Positions 1 through 7,494 of a stretch of 41,029 nt of DNA are shown piece after piece. A program made the position numbers and the translations under genes. The DNA is from Actinomycetota bacterium (lineage in GTDB: Bacteria > Actinomycetota > CADDZG01 > WHSQ01), in NCBI GenBank assembly GCA_013695465.1, contig JACDAL010000048.1, positions 1-41,029 of the forward strand, written 5' to 3'. The notes beneath the pieces are model-generated. The model searched no databases, was not told where the DNA came from, and saw nothing but the letters and a program-made list of their open reading frames with translations. How positions within the stretch are numbered: the first letter of the stretch is position 1; each line of letters begins with the position of its first letter.

Positions 1-2734
1 ATTCTGTGAGAGCCTGGGCGTCGGCCGCCGACAGGGCGCGGGCGACGTCTTTGACTGTGGCGCCAAAGCGGGGGCCGAGCAGCTTGAAGTTGGGCCTGAT
101 CGAGTAGGTGACCAGCTCCTGAAGCCCATGAGCGACTTCGACCGCCTTGACGTTGAGCTCCTCCGCCATCAGAGGCTCGAGGTCCTCGAGCAGATCGGCC
201 TCGGCCCGCGGCATGACGATCAGCGCGCGCGACAACGGTTGGCGGACTCTGACCCGGGCGTCGGTGCGGGCAGCGCGCCCCAGCGCAACCAGCCGCCGCG
301 CGAGCGCCATTCCCGTTCGCAGGGAGTCGTCTGCGCGAGCTGCGTCCGGCTGCGGCCAGCGGGCGAGATGGACGGACTCGTGTTCCTCGGCCCCGGTCCC
401 GGTGAGGTTCGTGTAGATCTCGTCTGCGACGAAGGGAGTGAACGGCGCGCTCAGTTTTGCGATAGTTACTAGGCATTCCCAAAGCGTCAGGAATGCGGCC
501 TTTGTGTCGGCTTCGGCCGCCGACTTCCAGAACCTTCTGCGCGACCGCCTCACGTACCAATTGGAGAGATCGTCTACCAAGCGGTCGAGCCTGCGGCCTG
601 CGCCGGTGGCGTCAAACGCCTCGAGCGAAGCCGACATGTGACGAACGGTATCGTCGAGCTCCGCAAGTATCCAGCGGTCCAGCTCTGATCTCTGGGCCAC
701 CGGCACGGAGCAGTTTCTAGGATCGAAGCTTTCAAGCGACGCATAGGTAACCCAAAAAGAATATGTGTTCCACAGCGTCAACAGGTATCGGCGCAGTGAC
801 TCCTGAATGATGTCGTGGGACACGCGCCGCGCCGACCACGGAGTGCCGCCGGTGATCATGTACCAGCGCAGCGCGTCGGCACCATGTTTGTTCACGACCT
901 CCCAGGGATCAATGACGTTCCCGAGCCGCTTGGACATCTTGCGACCGTCGCCATCGACGATGTGTCCGAGGCACACGACGTTCTTGAAGGAGTTGCGTCC
1001 TCGCAACAACGTCGCCACCGCCAACAGCGAATAGAACCAGCCGCGCGTTTGATCGATCGCTTCGGAGATAAAGTCCGCAGGAAAGCGCGCGTCGAAGATG
1101 TCCTCGTTCTCGAAGGGATAGTGCCACTGCGCGAACGGCATAGAGCCGGAGTCGAACCACGCATCTATCACGCTCTTGGTCCGTCGCGCCTGCGCTCCAC
1201 ATTGCGGGCAGCGGAATAAGACTTCGTCGATGTAGGGCCGGTGAGGGTCTAGCTCTGAAAGGTCCTCGCCGCTAAGCTCTTCGAGCTCTGAGAAGGAGCC
1301 GACACAAGTGAGGTGATCGTTGTCGCAGCGCCAGATCGGCAGCGGTGTGCCCCAGTAGCGGTCGCGCGACAAGGACCAGTCCACGTTGTTGGCAAGCCAG
1401 TCCCCGAACCGTCCGTACTTGATCGTGGGCGGCTGCCACTCGGTGTCCTCATTGGAGGCTTGCAGCTCGTTTCTGATTTGCGAAGTGCGGATGTAGAAAT
1501 CCTTGCGCGGGTAGTAGAGCAGCGGCGTGTCGCACCTCCAGCAGTGTGGGTACGCGTGCGAGTAAAGCTCGGAGCGGAACAACAGCTCCCGCTCCCTCAA
1601 GTCCTCGACGATGCGGGGATCGGCCTCTTTGACTCCCAGCCCCGAGAACGGCTCGCCGCGCTCGGCTACTTGACCAGAGGGGTCGATCATCTGCACGATG
1701 GGGAGGTTGTCGCGCTTCGCCACTCCCATGTCCTCCTCGCCGTAGGGGGCGAGGTGGACGATGCCCGAACCATCCTCGGTGGTAACAAATTCCCCGTGAG
1801 TGACGGTGTGGGCGCTGCCTTCCGTAGGCACGAAACGGAAGGGCGGATTGTAGGCCCGGCCCACCAGGTCCTGTCCCCTGTAGGTGGCCACGGCAGAGAA
1901 GCCATCGCCGAGAAGGGCCGCGGCGCGCGCCTCGGCCACGATAAGGAAGTGCCCCGGGGACAGGGGGTCTTCGACTTTGACATAGTCGATCCCGGGTCCC
2001 ACCGCGGCCGCCATGTTGGCAAGCAGGGTCCAGGGGGTCGTGGTCCACACCAGGAGGGCGGTGTCAGGCTCGTCGACGAGCGTGAAGCGGACGTAGACGG
2101 AGGGGTCCTCAACCGTCTTGTAGGCATCCGGCTGGTGCTGCTCGTGGGAAGAGAGCGCGGTCTCGCAGCGGGGGCAGTAGGGGACGACCTTGAAGTCCTC
2201 CTCCAAGAGGCCCTTGTCCCATATCTGCTTGAGCAGCCACCACACGCTCTCGATGAAGTCGCGCGACATGGTCCAGTAGGCACCATCGAGATCGATCCAG
2301 AAGCCGATGCGGTCGGTGAGCCGGGCCCACTCGTCGACGTATTCGGTGACCGACTCCCGGCACAGCTCCACGAAGGCGGCGATGCCGACCTCTTCCTCGA
2401 TCTGGCGCTTGTGCGTGACGCCCAGCTTCTTCTCGGCGTCGATCTCCACGCCCAGGCCGTGGCAGTCCCAGCCCCCCTTGCGGTAAACGAGCCTGCCACG
2501 CATAGTCTGGAAGCGGCAGAAGATGTCCTTGAAGGTGCGTGCTTCGACATGGTGGATGCCTGGGCGGCCGTTGGCCGTCGGGGGACCTTCATAGAAGACC
2601 CATTCCCGCTCCTCGGACCTCTCTGCGAGAGAGGCCTCGAAGACGCGGTCCTCTTTCCACCGGCTCAGGACGCGCTCCTCGAGCTCGGGCCAGGAGACCC
2701 GAGCATCGACTTCTCGGTAGAGGGGCTGAGGCAT
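1..2734 (-). CDS. ileS: isoleucyl-tRNA synthetase, C-terminus cut by the window edge
   Basis: This class I aminoacyl-tRNA synthetase charges tRNA-Ile with isoleucine in the cytoplasm. About 911 codons are visible and the 3' end lies left of base 1. The start is the ATG at 2734-2732 (MPQPLYREVDARVSW). The HIGH-type signature reads PTANGRPGIHHV (residues 53-63), with GIHH in place of HIGH; I recall the same form in Streptomyces enzymes. KMSKR is at residues 599-603 (plus bases 926-940). The editing domain, the HCWRCDTPL metal-site region, a second Cys pair (FRCPQCG) and the tRNA-binding domain (NWYVRRSRRRFWK) follow in order, much as in Thermus IleS. A TATCTT hexamer six nt before the ATG suggests a leaderless mRNA. 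The plus-strand open frame over this region is a shadow. The identity is not in doubt. Confidence 0.97.
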   Translation of the reverse strand, partial: MPQPLYREVDARVSWPELEERVLSRWKEDRVFEASLAERSEEREWVFYEGPPTANGRPGIHHVEARTFKDIFCRFQTMRGRLVYRKGGWDCHGLGVEIDAEKKLGVTHKRQIEEEVGIAAFVELCRESVTEYVDEWARLTDRIGFWIDLDGAYWTMSRDFIESVWWLLKQIWDKGLLEEDFKVVPYCPRCETALSSHEQHQPDAYKTVEDPSVYVRFTLVDEPDTALLVWTTTPWTLLANMAAAVGPGIDYVKVEDPLSPGHFLIVAEARAAALLGDGFSAVATYRGQDLVGRAYNPPFRFVPTEGSAHTVTHGEFVTTEDGSGIVHLAPYGEEDMGVAKRDNLPIVQMIDPSGQVAERGEPFSGLGVKEADPRIVEDLRERELLFRSELYSHAYPHCWRCDTPLLYYPRKDFYIRTSQIRNELQASNEDTEWQPPTIKYGRFGDWLANNVDWSLSRDRYWGTPLPIWRCDNDHLTCVGSFSELEELSGEDLSELDPHRPYIDEVLFRCPQCGAQARRTKSVIDAWFDSGSMPFAQWHYPFENEDIFDARFPADFISEAIDQTRGWFYSLLAVATLLRGRNSFKNVVCLGHIVDGDGRKMSKRLGNVIDPWEVVNKHGADALRWYMITGGTPWSARRVSHDIIQESLRRYLLTLWNTYSFWVTYASLESFDPRNCSVPVAQRSELDRWILAELDDTVRHMSASLEAFDATGAGRRLDRLVDDLSNWYVRRSRRRFWKSAAEADTKAAFLTLWECLVTIAKLSAPFTPFVADEIYTNLTGTGAEEHESVHLARWPQPDAARADDSLRTGMALARRLVALGRAARTDARVRVRQPLSRALIVMPRAEADLLEDLEPLMAEELNVKAVEVAHGLQELVTYSIRPNFKLLGPRFGATVKDVARALSAADAQALTE

Positions 2735-2740
2735 GTGCCC

Positions 2741-2746
2741 AAGATA
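2741..2746 (-). promoter_or_regulatory. candidate -10 hexamer for ileS
   Basis: The minus strand reads TATCTT, followed by six nt (GGGCAC) and the ileS ATG. A -10 this close to the start codon predicts transcription starting at or near the A of ATG, so no ribosome binding site is needed, and none is visible. No good -35 is seen. Confidence 0.45.
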
Positions 2747-2986
2747 GCCTGGTCCCCGCCCCCCGATTTCCTTCTTTCTATCCGGCCGAAGATCAGCCGT
2801 GGCGTTCGAGTGTCCTGGGCGGTGGACACACGGCAAGCGCGCCCGGCCCCGGTACCCTTGATGAAACCCGGCCGCATGACGTGTTCGAGCTCAGTCTGAG
2901 GCGTCCTCTACTTGCCGTCGAACACGGCGCGGTGCTGCACCGAGGGCATCATTCAAGCAAGGCCCAACGGAGCCGATACCTAGCCG

Positions 2987-4462
2987 ATGGTGAGACTTCG
3001 ATTCATCGCTTCTGTGGCCCTGACGGGAATCCTCAGTTTGATGACGCTGGGGACCTCATCCGACCAGTTGTTGGCGGATGCGGCTTCGCAGGGACGGTGG
3101 GCGGCGCCTTACGAGATCGGCGCCGTCCCGATTCACGCAATCCTTACCCACAATGACGAGATTCTTACCTTCGAGTACCCCGAAGGCCCCGCTAACACCG
3201 ACCTTACCAGCCGGGTAGTAACCGTCAATTGGAGGACGCACAACGTAACTAATGCAGCCGCTTCGTACGACCGAGATTTCTTCTGCGCAGGACATGTTGT
3301 CCTCGGTGACGGACGTGTGTGGGTTGTGGGAGGACACGATCACACCACCGGGAAGAAGCAAGATGGGGTGGGGGTTGCAACGACGGACCTGTGGGATCCA
3401 ATCCAGCGAACCTGGACACCTACCGCGCCCCTAGGGCAAAAACGGTGGTATCCGACGACCGTAGGGCTTTCCAACGGGACCACGGCGCTGACCTTCGGTG
3501 GTCAAGAGCGTCGCGGCTCAAACGCAACCACCGTAGATCGCTACGACGCAACCACAAACACCATGCAGCGGCTTCCCAACAGTGCCTCGCTTTCGGTTGG
3601 GAGCTACCCGTGGATGCATTACGCGCTGGGGTCCGTCTACAAAGTTGGCTCCAAGACAATACGCTTCGATCCCTCCACTAACGCCTGGTCTGCGGTCGCA
3701 AGCACGAAGTTCGGTGTCAGAGCCAGAGGAGCCAGCGTCCTCTTGCCCATACGTGGAGATGGCGCGGGTCCAACACGGATCCTGACCACTGGGGGAAAGG
3801 GGGCAGGAAGTGCGGTACCTACGGCTACCGCTGAGGTCATTGACTTGTCGTCGCCAAGCCCCACCTGGGCCTACACGGGCTCGATGAATCATGCTCGACT
3901 TCTTCACGACTTACGAATCCTTGCGGATGGAACGGTGGCTGCGGTTGGAGGGGGAGAAGCGTACAAGTACACCCGCCCGAAAAAGACCCTCGAGATTTAC
4001 GATCCGAGCAGCGGGACCTGGAGCAACATGCTGCCACAGCAGGCCAGCCGCATGTATCACTCGACCAGCCTTCTCTTGCCGGACGGCAGGTTATGGAGCG
4101 CGGGACAGGACAGCGGTGATTTCAAGACCAAAGTAGAGGTCTATTCCCCTCCGTACCTGTTTAGAGGGCCTCGTCCCACGATCCAGTCCTCCCCACAGCA
4201 GATCAGCTACAACTCGAGTTTCTCGATCAGTACCCCAGACGCGACGAACATCTCGAAGATCGCTCTTGTGCGCCCGGGCTCGGTCACACATCAGATCGAC
4301 ACCGACCAGAGATACGTCACTCTGGGCTTCTCGGCGAGCGACGGGCAGCTAGCGGCACAAGCTCCGGTGAGCGGTACGGTTGCGCCTCCCGGTTGGTACA
4401 TGCTCTTCATTCTGAACTCACAGGGAGTGCCGGCCGTAGCGAATTGGATTCACCTCCAGTAG
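2987..4462 (+). CDS. secreted radical copper oxidase (galactose/glyoxal oxidase-like, AA5 family)
   Basis: The 491-residue protein has an N-terminal signal peptide (about residues 1-31, MVRLRFIASVALTGILSLM), Kelch-type beta-propeller repeats and a C-terminal E-set domain (DUF1929, about 394-491). By motif alignment to fungal galactose oxidase all copper and cofactor residues are present: Cys100 (DFFCAGH) and Tyr155 (KRWYPTT) for the Cys-Tyr crosslink, axial Tyr357 and His358 (RMYHST), and His435 (VTHQIDTDQR). It should oxidise a primary alcohol or aldehyde outside the cell, producing H2O2; the substrate cannot be told. The closest studied bacterial relative type is Streptomyces GlxA, which works with the glycan synthase CslA, but no glycan synthase lies nearby. 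Base composition is visibly more A/T-rich than in the neighbours, so acquisition by transfer is possible. A GTG at 2990 is an alternative start. Confidence 0.88.
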   Translation: MVRLRFIASVALTGILSLMTLGTSSDQLLADAASQGRWAAPYEIGAVPIHAILTHNDEILTFEYPEGPANTDLTSRVVTVNWRTHNVTNAAASYDRDFFCAGHVVLGDGRVWVVGGHDHTTGKKQDGVGVATTDLWDPIQRTWTPTAPLGQKRWYPTTVGLSNGTTALTFGGQERRGSNATTVDRYDATTNTMQRLPNSASLSVGSYPWMHYALGSVYKVGSKTIRFDPSTNAWSAVASTKFGVRARGASVLLPIRGDGAGPTRILTTGGKGAGSAVPTATAEVIDLSSPSPTWAYTGSMNHARLLHDLRILADGTVAAVGGGEAYKYTRPKKTLEIYDPSSGTWSNMLPQQASRMYHSTSLLLPDGRLWSAGQDSGDFKTKVEVYSPPYLFRGPRPTIQSSPQQISYNSSFSISTPDATNISKIALVRPGSVTHQIDTDQRYVTLGFSASDGQLAAQAPVSGTVAPPGWYMLFILNSQGVPAVANWIHLQ

Positions 4463-4702
4463 CTTGTCGAGCTACGCGTGGGCCTCTCAACCACCCCGGC
4501 CAGACCGTCTCGTTAGCAATCATCGTGTTAGGCGACGATCGGTCGATGGAGCGAAGCGGCTGCCGGGTGCTCTGTCGAGGCATCGCCCGGACGTTCAGAC
4601 CGGGAGCGTGTTCCTCCCCCCTAAGGCCTATTCGGGCTGCTCAGTCCCCTATTGCCGGACGGGGCCGGACGATTTCCGGACGGGCACTATCAGGGCTTGT
4701 GT

Positions 4703-4708
4703 TAGGTT
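4703..4708 (+). promoter_or_regulatory. candidate -10 hexamer for the dksA-lspA-rluD unit
   Basis: TAGGTT lies nine nt before the ATG at 4718. No ribosome binding site precedes the ATG, so a very short leader or leaderless transcript is likely. The -35 region is not recognisable. Confidence 0.35.
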
Positions 4709-4717
4709 CCCGCGCCC

Positions 4718-5485
4718 ATGAGCCCGGCCAAGAAGCGGCAGAGCGCGACCAGCGACAAGAAGAGCCCCGCTAAGAAGGCTCGAACCCGGGCTCAGCCGGG
4801 CAATAGCGCGGAGGGCTCCAGGGCGCAGAAAGCCCCAGCCAAGTCCGCCGCGAAGAAAACTTCCACCAAGAAGACTTCCTCCGAGGCCGTCACTAAACGG
4901 GCCGCAACCAATAAGGCGGCGAAAAACCCGGCCTCGGATGGGGCTGCTACCAAGAAAGAGCCCGCCAAGAAGACCCCTGCTCGGAAGAGTCCCACTCGGA
5001 AGCCGGCCACGAGCAAGGCCGCAACCCCCAAGAAGAGTCCCACCACGAGGACAACTCGCAAGAAGGCGGCTGCGACCGTGTCTCGGCCCCCTGCCAGAGC
5101 GACCCGCCCCGCCCTATCCGAGAAGAGGCTGGCGGCGATACACAAGCACCTCGAGAAGATGCGCTCGGAGCTCGAACGCCAGATCGCCGAGATCGACCTC
5201 GAGACCTTCAGGGGCACCCAATCGGACCTTTCGGGCGAGGTCTCCCTCAGCGAGGACTTCGCCGACGCCGGCACGGCAACCTTCGACCGGGAGCGGGACC
5301 TGTCGCTTCAGAACAACAGCCGCGATCTGGTCGCTCAGATCGACAAAGCTCTGATGCGCATCGACGAGGGCAGCTACGGGACCTGCGAGCGTTGCGGCCG
5401 CGCGATCGACGCGGCCCGGCTGCGGACCCTGCCCCATGTCTCGTTATGCCAGGACTGCAAGCGCCGCGAGGAGCGTGTCAGGTGA
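4718..5485 (+). CDS. DksA/TraR-type C4 zinc-finger protein with a long basic N-terminal tail
   Basis: The 255-residue protein has two parts. Residues 1 to about 133 are low-complexity and rich in Lys, Ala, Pro, Thr and Ser (SPAKK, KKTPARK and KPATSK motifs), like a histone H1 or mycobacterial HupB tail. Residues 134-255 are a DksA/TraR domain: a coiled-coil-prone helix (LEKMRSELERQIAEID) and the zinc finger C223-x2-C226-x17-C244-x2-C247. The family binds RNA polymerase through its secondary channel. The acidic tip residues of E. coli DksA are not clearly identifiable, so a ppGpp-type role is not shown. The gene is first in a unit with lspA and rluD, a placement I recall from other actinobacteria. 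The tail probably binds nucleic acid (inference from charge). Confidence 0.88.
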   Translation: MSPAKKRQSATSDKKSPAKKARTRAQPGNSAEGSRAQKAPAKSAAKKTSTKKTSSEAVTKRAATNKAAKNPASDGAATKKEPAKKTPARKSPTRKPATSKAATPKKSPTTRTTRKKAAATVSRPPARATRPALSEKRLAAIHKHLEKMRSELERQIAEIDLETFRGTQSDLSGEVSLSEDFADAGTATFDRERDLSLQNNSRDLVAQIDKALMRIDEGSYGTCERCGRAIDAARLRTLPHVSLCQDCKRREERVR

Positions 5486-6035
5486 TGGGTCGCCTCGGGC
5501 GACCACGGGAAATGGGTCGCCTCGGGCGACCACGGAAGAGGGGCCGCCTCGGCCGGCCTCTAGAGGCGGCCTGAGCAAGGGAGCCAGAGCTTATCGGGTT
5601 CTCGTCCCCGTGGCGGGGGTGGCGGTCGCCGCCGATCAGATAACCAAGGAGCTCGCTCTCAACGGACTGCAGGACGGGCCGATCGATCTTGTGCCGGGGG
5701 CCGTAACGCTGCGGCTGGCCTTCAATTCGGGCGGGGTGTTCGGCCTCGGTCAAGGGTTCCCCCTGTTCTTTCTCGCCGCCACCGTCGTCATCATCGTGGC
5801 GGTGCTGGTCTGGGCGCGCGGGATCGAGGATGTCCGGGTGGCTGCGGCCCTGGGACTCATTGTGGGGGGCGGAACCGGCAACCTGCTGGATCGGATCGTG
5901 CGTGACTACGGGGGCCGGGTCGTGGACTTCGTCGACCTCCATGTGTGGCCGGTGTTCAACGTCGCCGACTCTTGCATCGTGGTAGGGGTCGCCCTCGTGC
6001 TGCTGTTCGGAGCCCGCGCCCGGCCGGCTGCGTGA
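5475..6035 (+). CDS. lspA: lipoprotein signal peptidase (signal peptidase II)
   Basis: This inner-membrane aspartyl protease removes signal peptides from diacylglyceryl-prolipoproteins. Family motifs are complete: DQITK after the first membrane segment, FNSGGVFGL, GNLLDRI with the first catalytic Asp, and VDFVDL..FNVADS with the second. Four membrane segments are predicted. The N-terminus is unusual, with about 30 residues of repeat-encoded sequence (GDGSPRATT then GNGSPRATT) before the first membrane helix. The start is uncertain. GTG 5475 overlaps the upstream stop codon by 11 nt and has GAGGAG only one nt before it; ATG 5436 is an in-frame alternative. The only later in-frame starts fall within the first membrane segment, so the repeat is probably translated. 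The stop codon overlaps the rluD start (GTGA). Confidence 0.93.
   Translation: MSGDGSPRATTGNGSPRATTEEGPPRPASRGGLSKGARAYRVLVPVAGVAVAADQITKELALNGLQDGPIDLVPGAVTLRLAFNSGGVFGLGQGFPLFFLAATVVIIVAVLVWARGIEDVRVAAALGLIVGGGTGNLLDRIVRDYGGRVVDFVDLHVWPVFNVADSCIVVGVALVLLFGARARPAA
5485..5538 (+). repeat. two-copy 27-bp tandem repeat with internal hairpins at the dksA/lspA junction
   Basis: The unit ATGGGTCGCCTCGGGCGACC plus ACGG(G/A)A occurs at 5485 and again at 5512 (period 27 = nine codons). Each copy contains the perfect inverted repeat GGTCGCC-tcg-GGCGACC. Just downstream, GCCGCCTC and GAGGCGGC form a third stem around 5543-5570. All of it is translated as the variable N-terminus of LspA. Confidence 0.8.
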
Positions 6036-6940
6036 TCCATGTCGTAGTGGGCCCCGAGGAGGAGGGCGAGCGAGTCGACGTGGTGGTGACCCGCCACTCG
6101 GGAGTCACTCGGGCGCGTGTGCAGAGGGCGATAAAGGCGGGGGAAGTAACGGTCGCAGGCGCGGTCGTGCGTCCCAGCTATCGCCTCGAGCAGGGCGATG
6201 TTATCGAGGGCCCCGTCGCCATGGCGGAGGAGGTCGCCCCGACCGCCGAGGAGATCCCCGTTTCCGTTCTCTATTCCGACAACCGGGTGCTGGTCGTGTC
6301 GAAGCCCCCTGGGATGGTCGCCCATCCCGACTCCTCTCACGCCGGGGGGACCCTGGTGAACGCGCTTCTGGGGATGGATGTTCCGCTGTCGGCACAGGGC
6401 TCTCGACGCCCCGGCATAGTGCATCGGCTCGACAAGGACACCTCGGGCGCGTTGCTGGTCGCCAAGGACGATGACGCCCACCGCTTTCTGGTCGCGGCCC
6501 TCAGGGCTCGTTCGGTCGAGCGGACCTACCTGGCCCTCGTGCGAGGACCACTCCCGTCCCCCTCGGGCACGGTTGACGCTCCGGTCGGGCGCCACCCGAC
6601 GAAGCGGCGGGTGATGGCGGTCGTTCCCGAGGGCCGGGCTTCGGTGACCCACTACCGGGTTCTGGCCTCTTATGACGCTGTGGCCCTGCTCGAGGTGAGG
6701 CTCGAGACCGGGCGCACTCACCAGATCAGGGTCCACCTCTCCCACCTCGGCAATCCGATCCTCGGCGACCGGCTTTATGGAGGGGCCACCGAGCTCGCCC
6801 GTGCGCTCGGCCTCACCAGGCCCTTCCTCCACGCGGTCCGGCTGCGCTTCCCGCACCCGGACGATGGCCGAGCGGTGGAGGTCGAGGACCCGCTGCCAGC
6901 GGACCTCGCCGCGGCCCTGACTCAAGCGGGGGCCGAGTAG
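6032..6940 (+). CDS. rluD: RluD-type 23S rRNA pseudouridine synthase
   Basis: The 302-residue protein isomerises specific uridines in 23S rRNA to pseudouridine. It has an N-terminal S4 RNA-binding domain (about 14-60, RVDVVVTRHSGVTRARVQRA) and an RluA/RluD catalytic domain with HRLDKDTSG at 131-139, where Asp134 is the catalytic aspartate. RTHQIRVHLSHLGNPILGD is the other strongly conserved block. The GTG start overlaps the lspA stop as GTGA, so translation is coupled. An open frame extends upstream inside lspA but lacks family similarity. RluC- or RluA-like specificity cannot be excluded, but the S4 domain and the position next to lspA favour RluD. Confidence 0.93.
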   Translation: MIHVVVGPEEEGERVDVVVTRHSGVTRARVQRAIKAGEVTVAGAVVRPSYRLEQGDVIEGPVAMAEEVAPTAEEIPVSVLYSDNRVLVVSKPPGMVAHPDSSHAGGTLVNALLGMDVPLSAQGSRRPGIVHRLDKDTSGALLVAKDDDAHRFLVAALRARSVERTYLALVRGPLPSPSGTVDAPVGRHPTKRRVMAVVPEGRASVTHYRVLASYDAVALLEVRLETGRTHQIRVHLSHLGNPILGDRLYGGATELARALGLTRPFLHAVRLRFPHPDDGRAVEVEDPLPADLAAALTQAGAE

Positions 6941-6959
6941 CCGCCCCTCGCCCGGCCCC

Positions 6960-6982
6960 GGCCCCCGACTCAAGCGGGGGCC
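6960..6982 (+). terminator. GC hairpin downstream of rluD, possible terminator
   Basis: GGCCCCCG (6960-6967) and CGGGGGCC (6975-6982) form a perfect 8-bp stem around the loop ACTCAAG, about 20 bp after the rluD stop. No T-tract follows. The stem region also duplicates the end of rluD: GACTCAAGCGGGGGCC occurs in the gene and again here. Confidence 0.4.
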
Positions 6983-7012
6983 CGAGCAGGGCGGACCGGC
7001 GCCGGAGCCCGT

Positions 7013-7440
7013 CCCTAATCTGGCTTTGTGTCAGGAATCGTGCGGAATCCGCCCCCAATCTGGCAAAGAGCCAGCCCAGGGGCGGTCGCGCGGCCCTGAG
7101 GGGGCTCCCGGGGGGAGTGGGCTACCGAGCGGGAGCCGGTAACCACCCCTAATCTGGCTTTGTGTCAGGAATCGTGCGGAATCCGCCCCCAATCTGGCAA
7201 AGAGCCAGCCCAGGGGCGGTCGCGCGGCCCGGAGGGGCCCCACGATCCTCTACGAGGTCGCCACCCTGGGGGCTCCCGGGGCGGGCCGGAGTGCGGCTAC
7301 CGAGCGGGAACCACGCCCCAATCTGGCTTTGTGTCAGGAATCGTGCGGAATCCGCCCCCAATCTGGCAAAGAGCCAGCCCAGGGGCGGCTTGCGCAACCC
7401 GGAGGGGCCCCGCGATCCGCTACGAGGATCGCCACCCTGT
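7013..7440 (+). repeat. three-copy degenerate repeat array (unit up to about 170 bp)
   Basis: An 84-bp core begins at 7013, 7147 and 7317. It opens with AATCTGGCTTTGTGTCAGGA and closes with AATCTGGCAAAGAGCCAG plus CCCAGGGGCGG. Between cores are two modules. B (GGAGGGGCCCC, CGATC, CTACGAGG, CGCCACCCTG) follows cores 2 and 3. C (GGGGCTCCCGGGG, GCTACCGAGCGGGA) follows cores 1 and 2. Copy 1 is therefore core+C, copy 2 core+B+C and copy 3 core+B. Within the core CTGGCTTTG can pair with CAAAGAGCCAG (one small bulge). The array fills most of the 554-bp gap between rluD and the AbiEi-like gene. No transposase, short-repeat CRISPR geometry or coding signature is present. Confidence 0.85.
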
Positions 7441-7494
7441 CGAGGTTGGCGCCACGCCAGGAGACTTGTCGCAGGCAGATGAATTAATGAGCTC

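Noticed and set aside
1313-2899. 528-codon open frame on the plus strand
   Set aside because: It is antisense to ileS, whose motifs are continuous on the minus strand. Long antisense frames are common in GC-rich coding DNA.
5906-6973. 355-codon minus-strand frame opposite rluD
   Set aside because: It has no family motif and covers the fully supported rluD and the end of lspA.
7013-7440. recurring minus-strand peptide ARLGADSARFLTQSQI encoded by the repeat copies
   Set aside because: It recurs only because the DNA repeats. The frames differ in start and flanks and have no ribosome sites.
7013-7440. CRISPR array
   Set aside because: There are only three copies, the repeat is far too long, the linkers are shared modules rather than unique spacers, and no cas genes are present.
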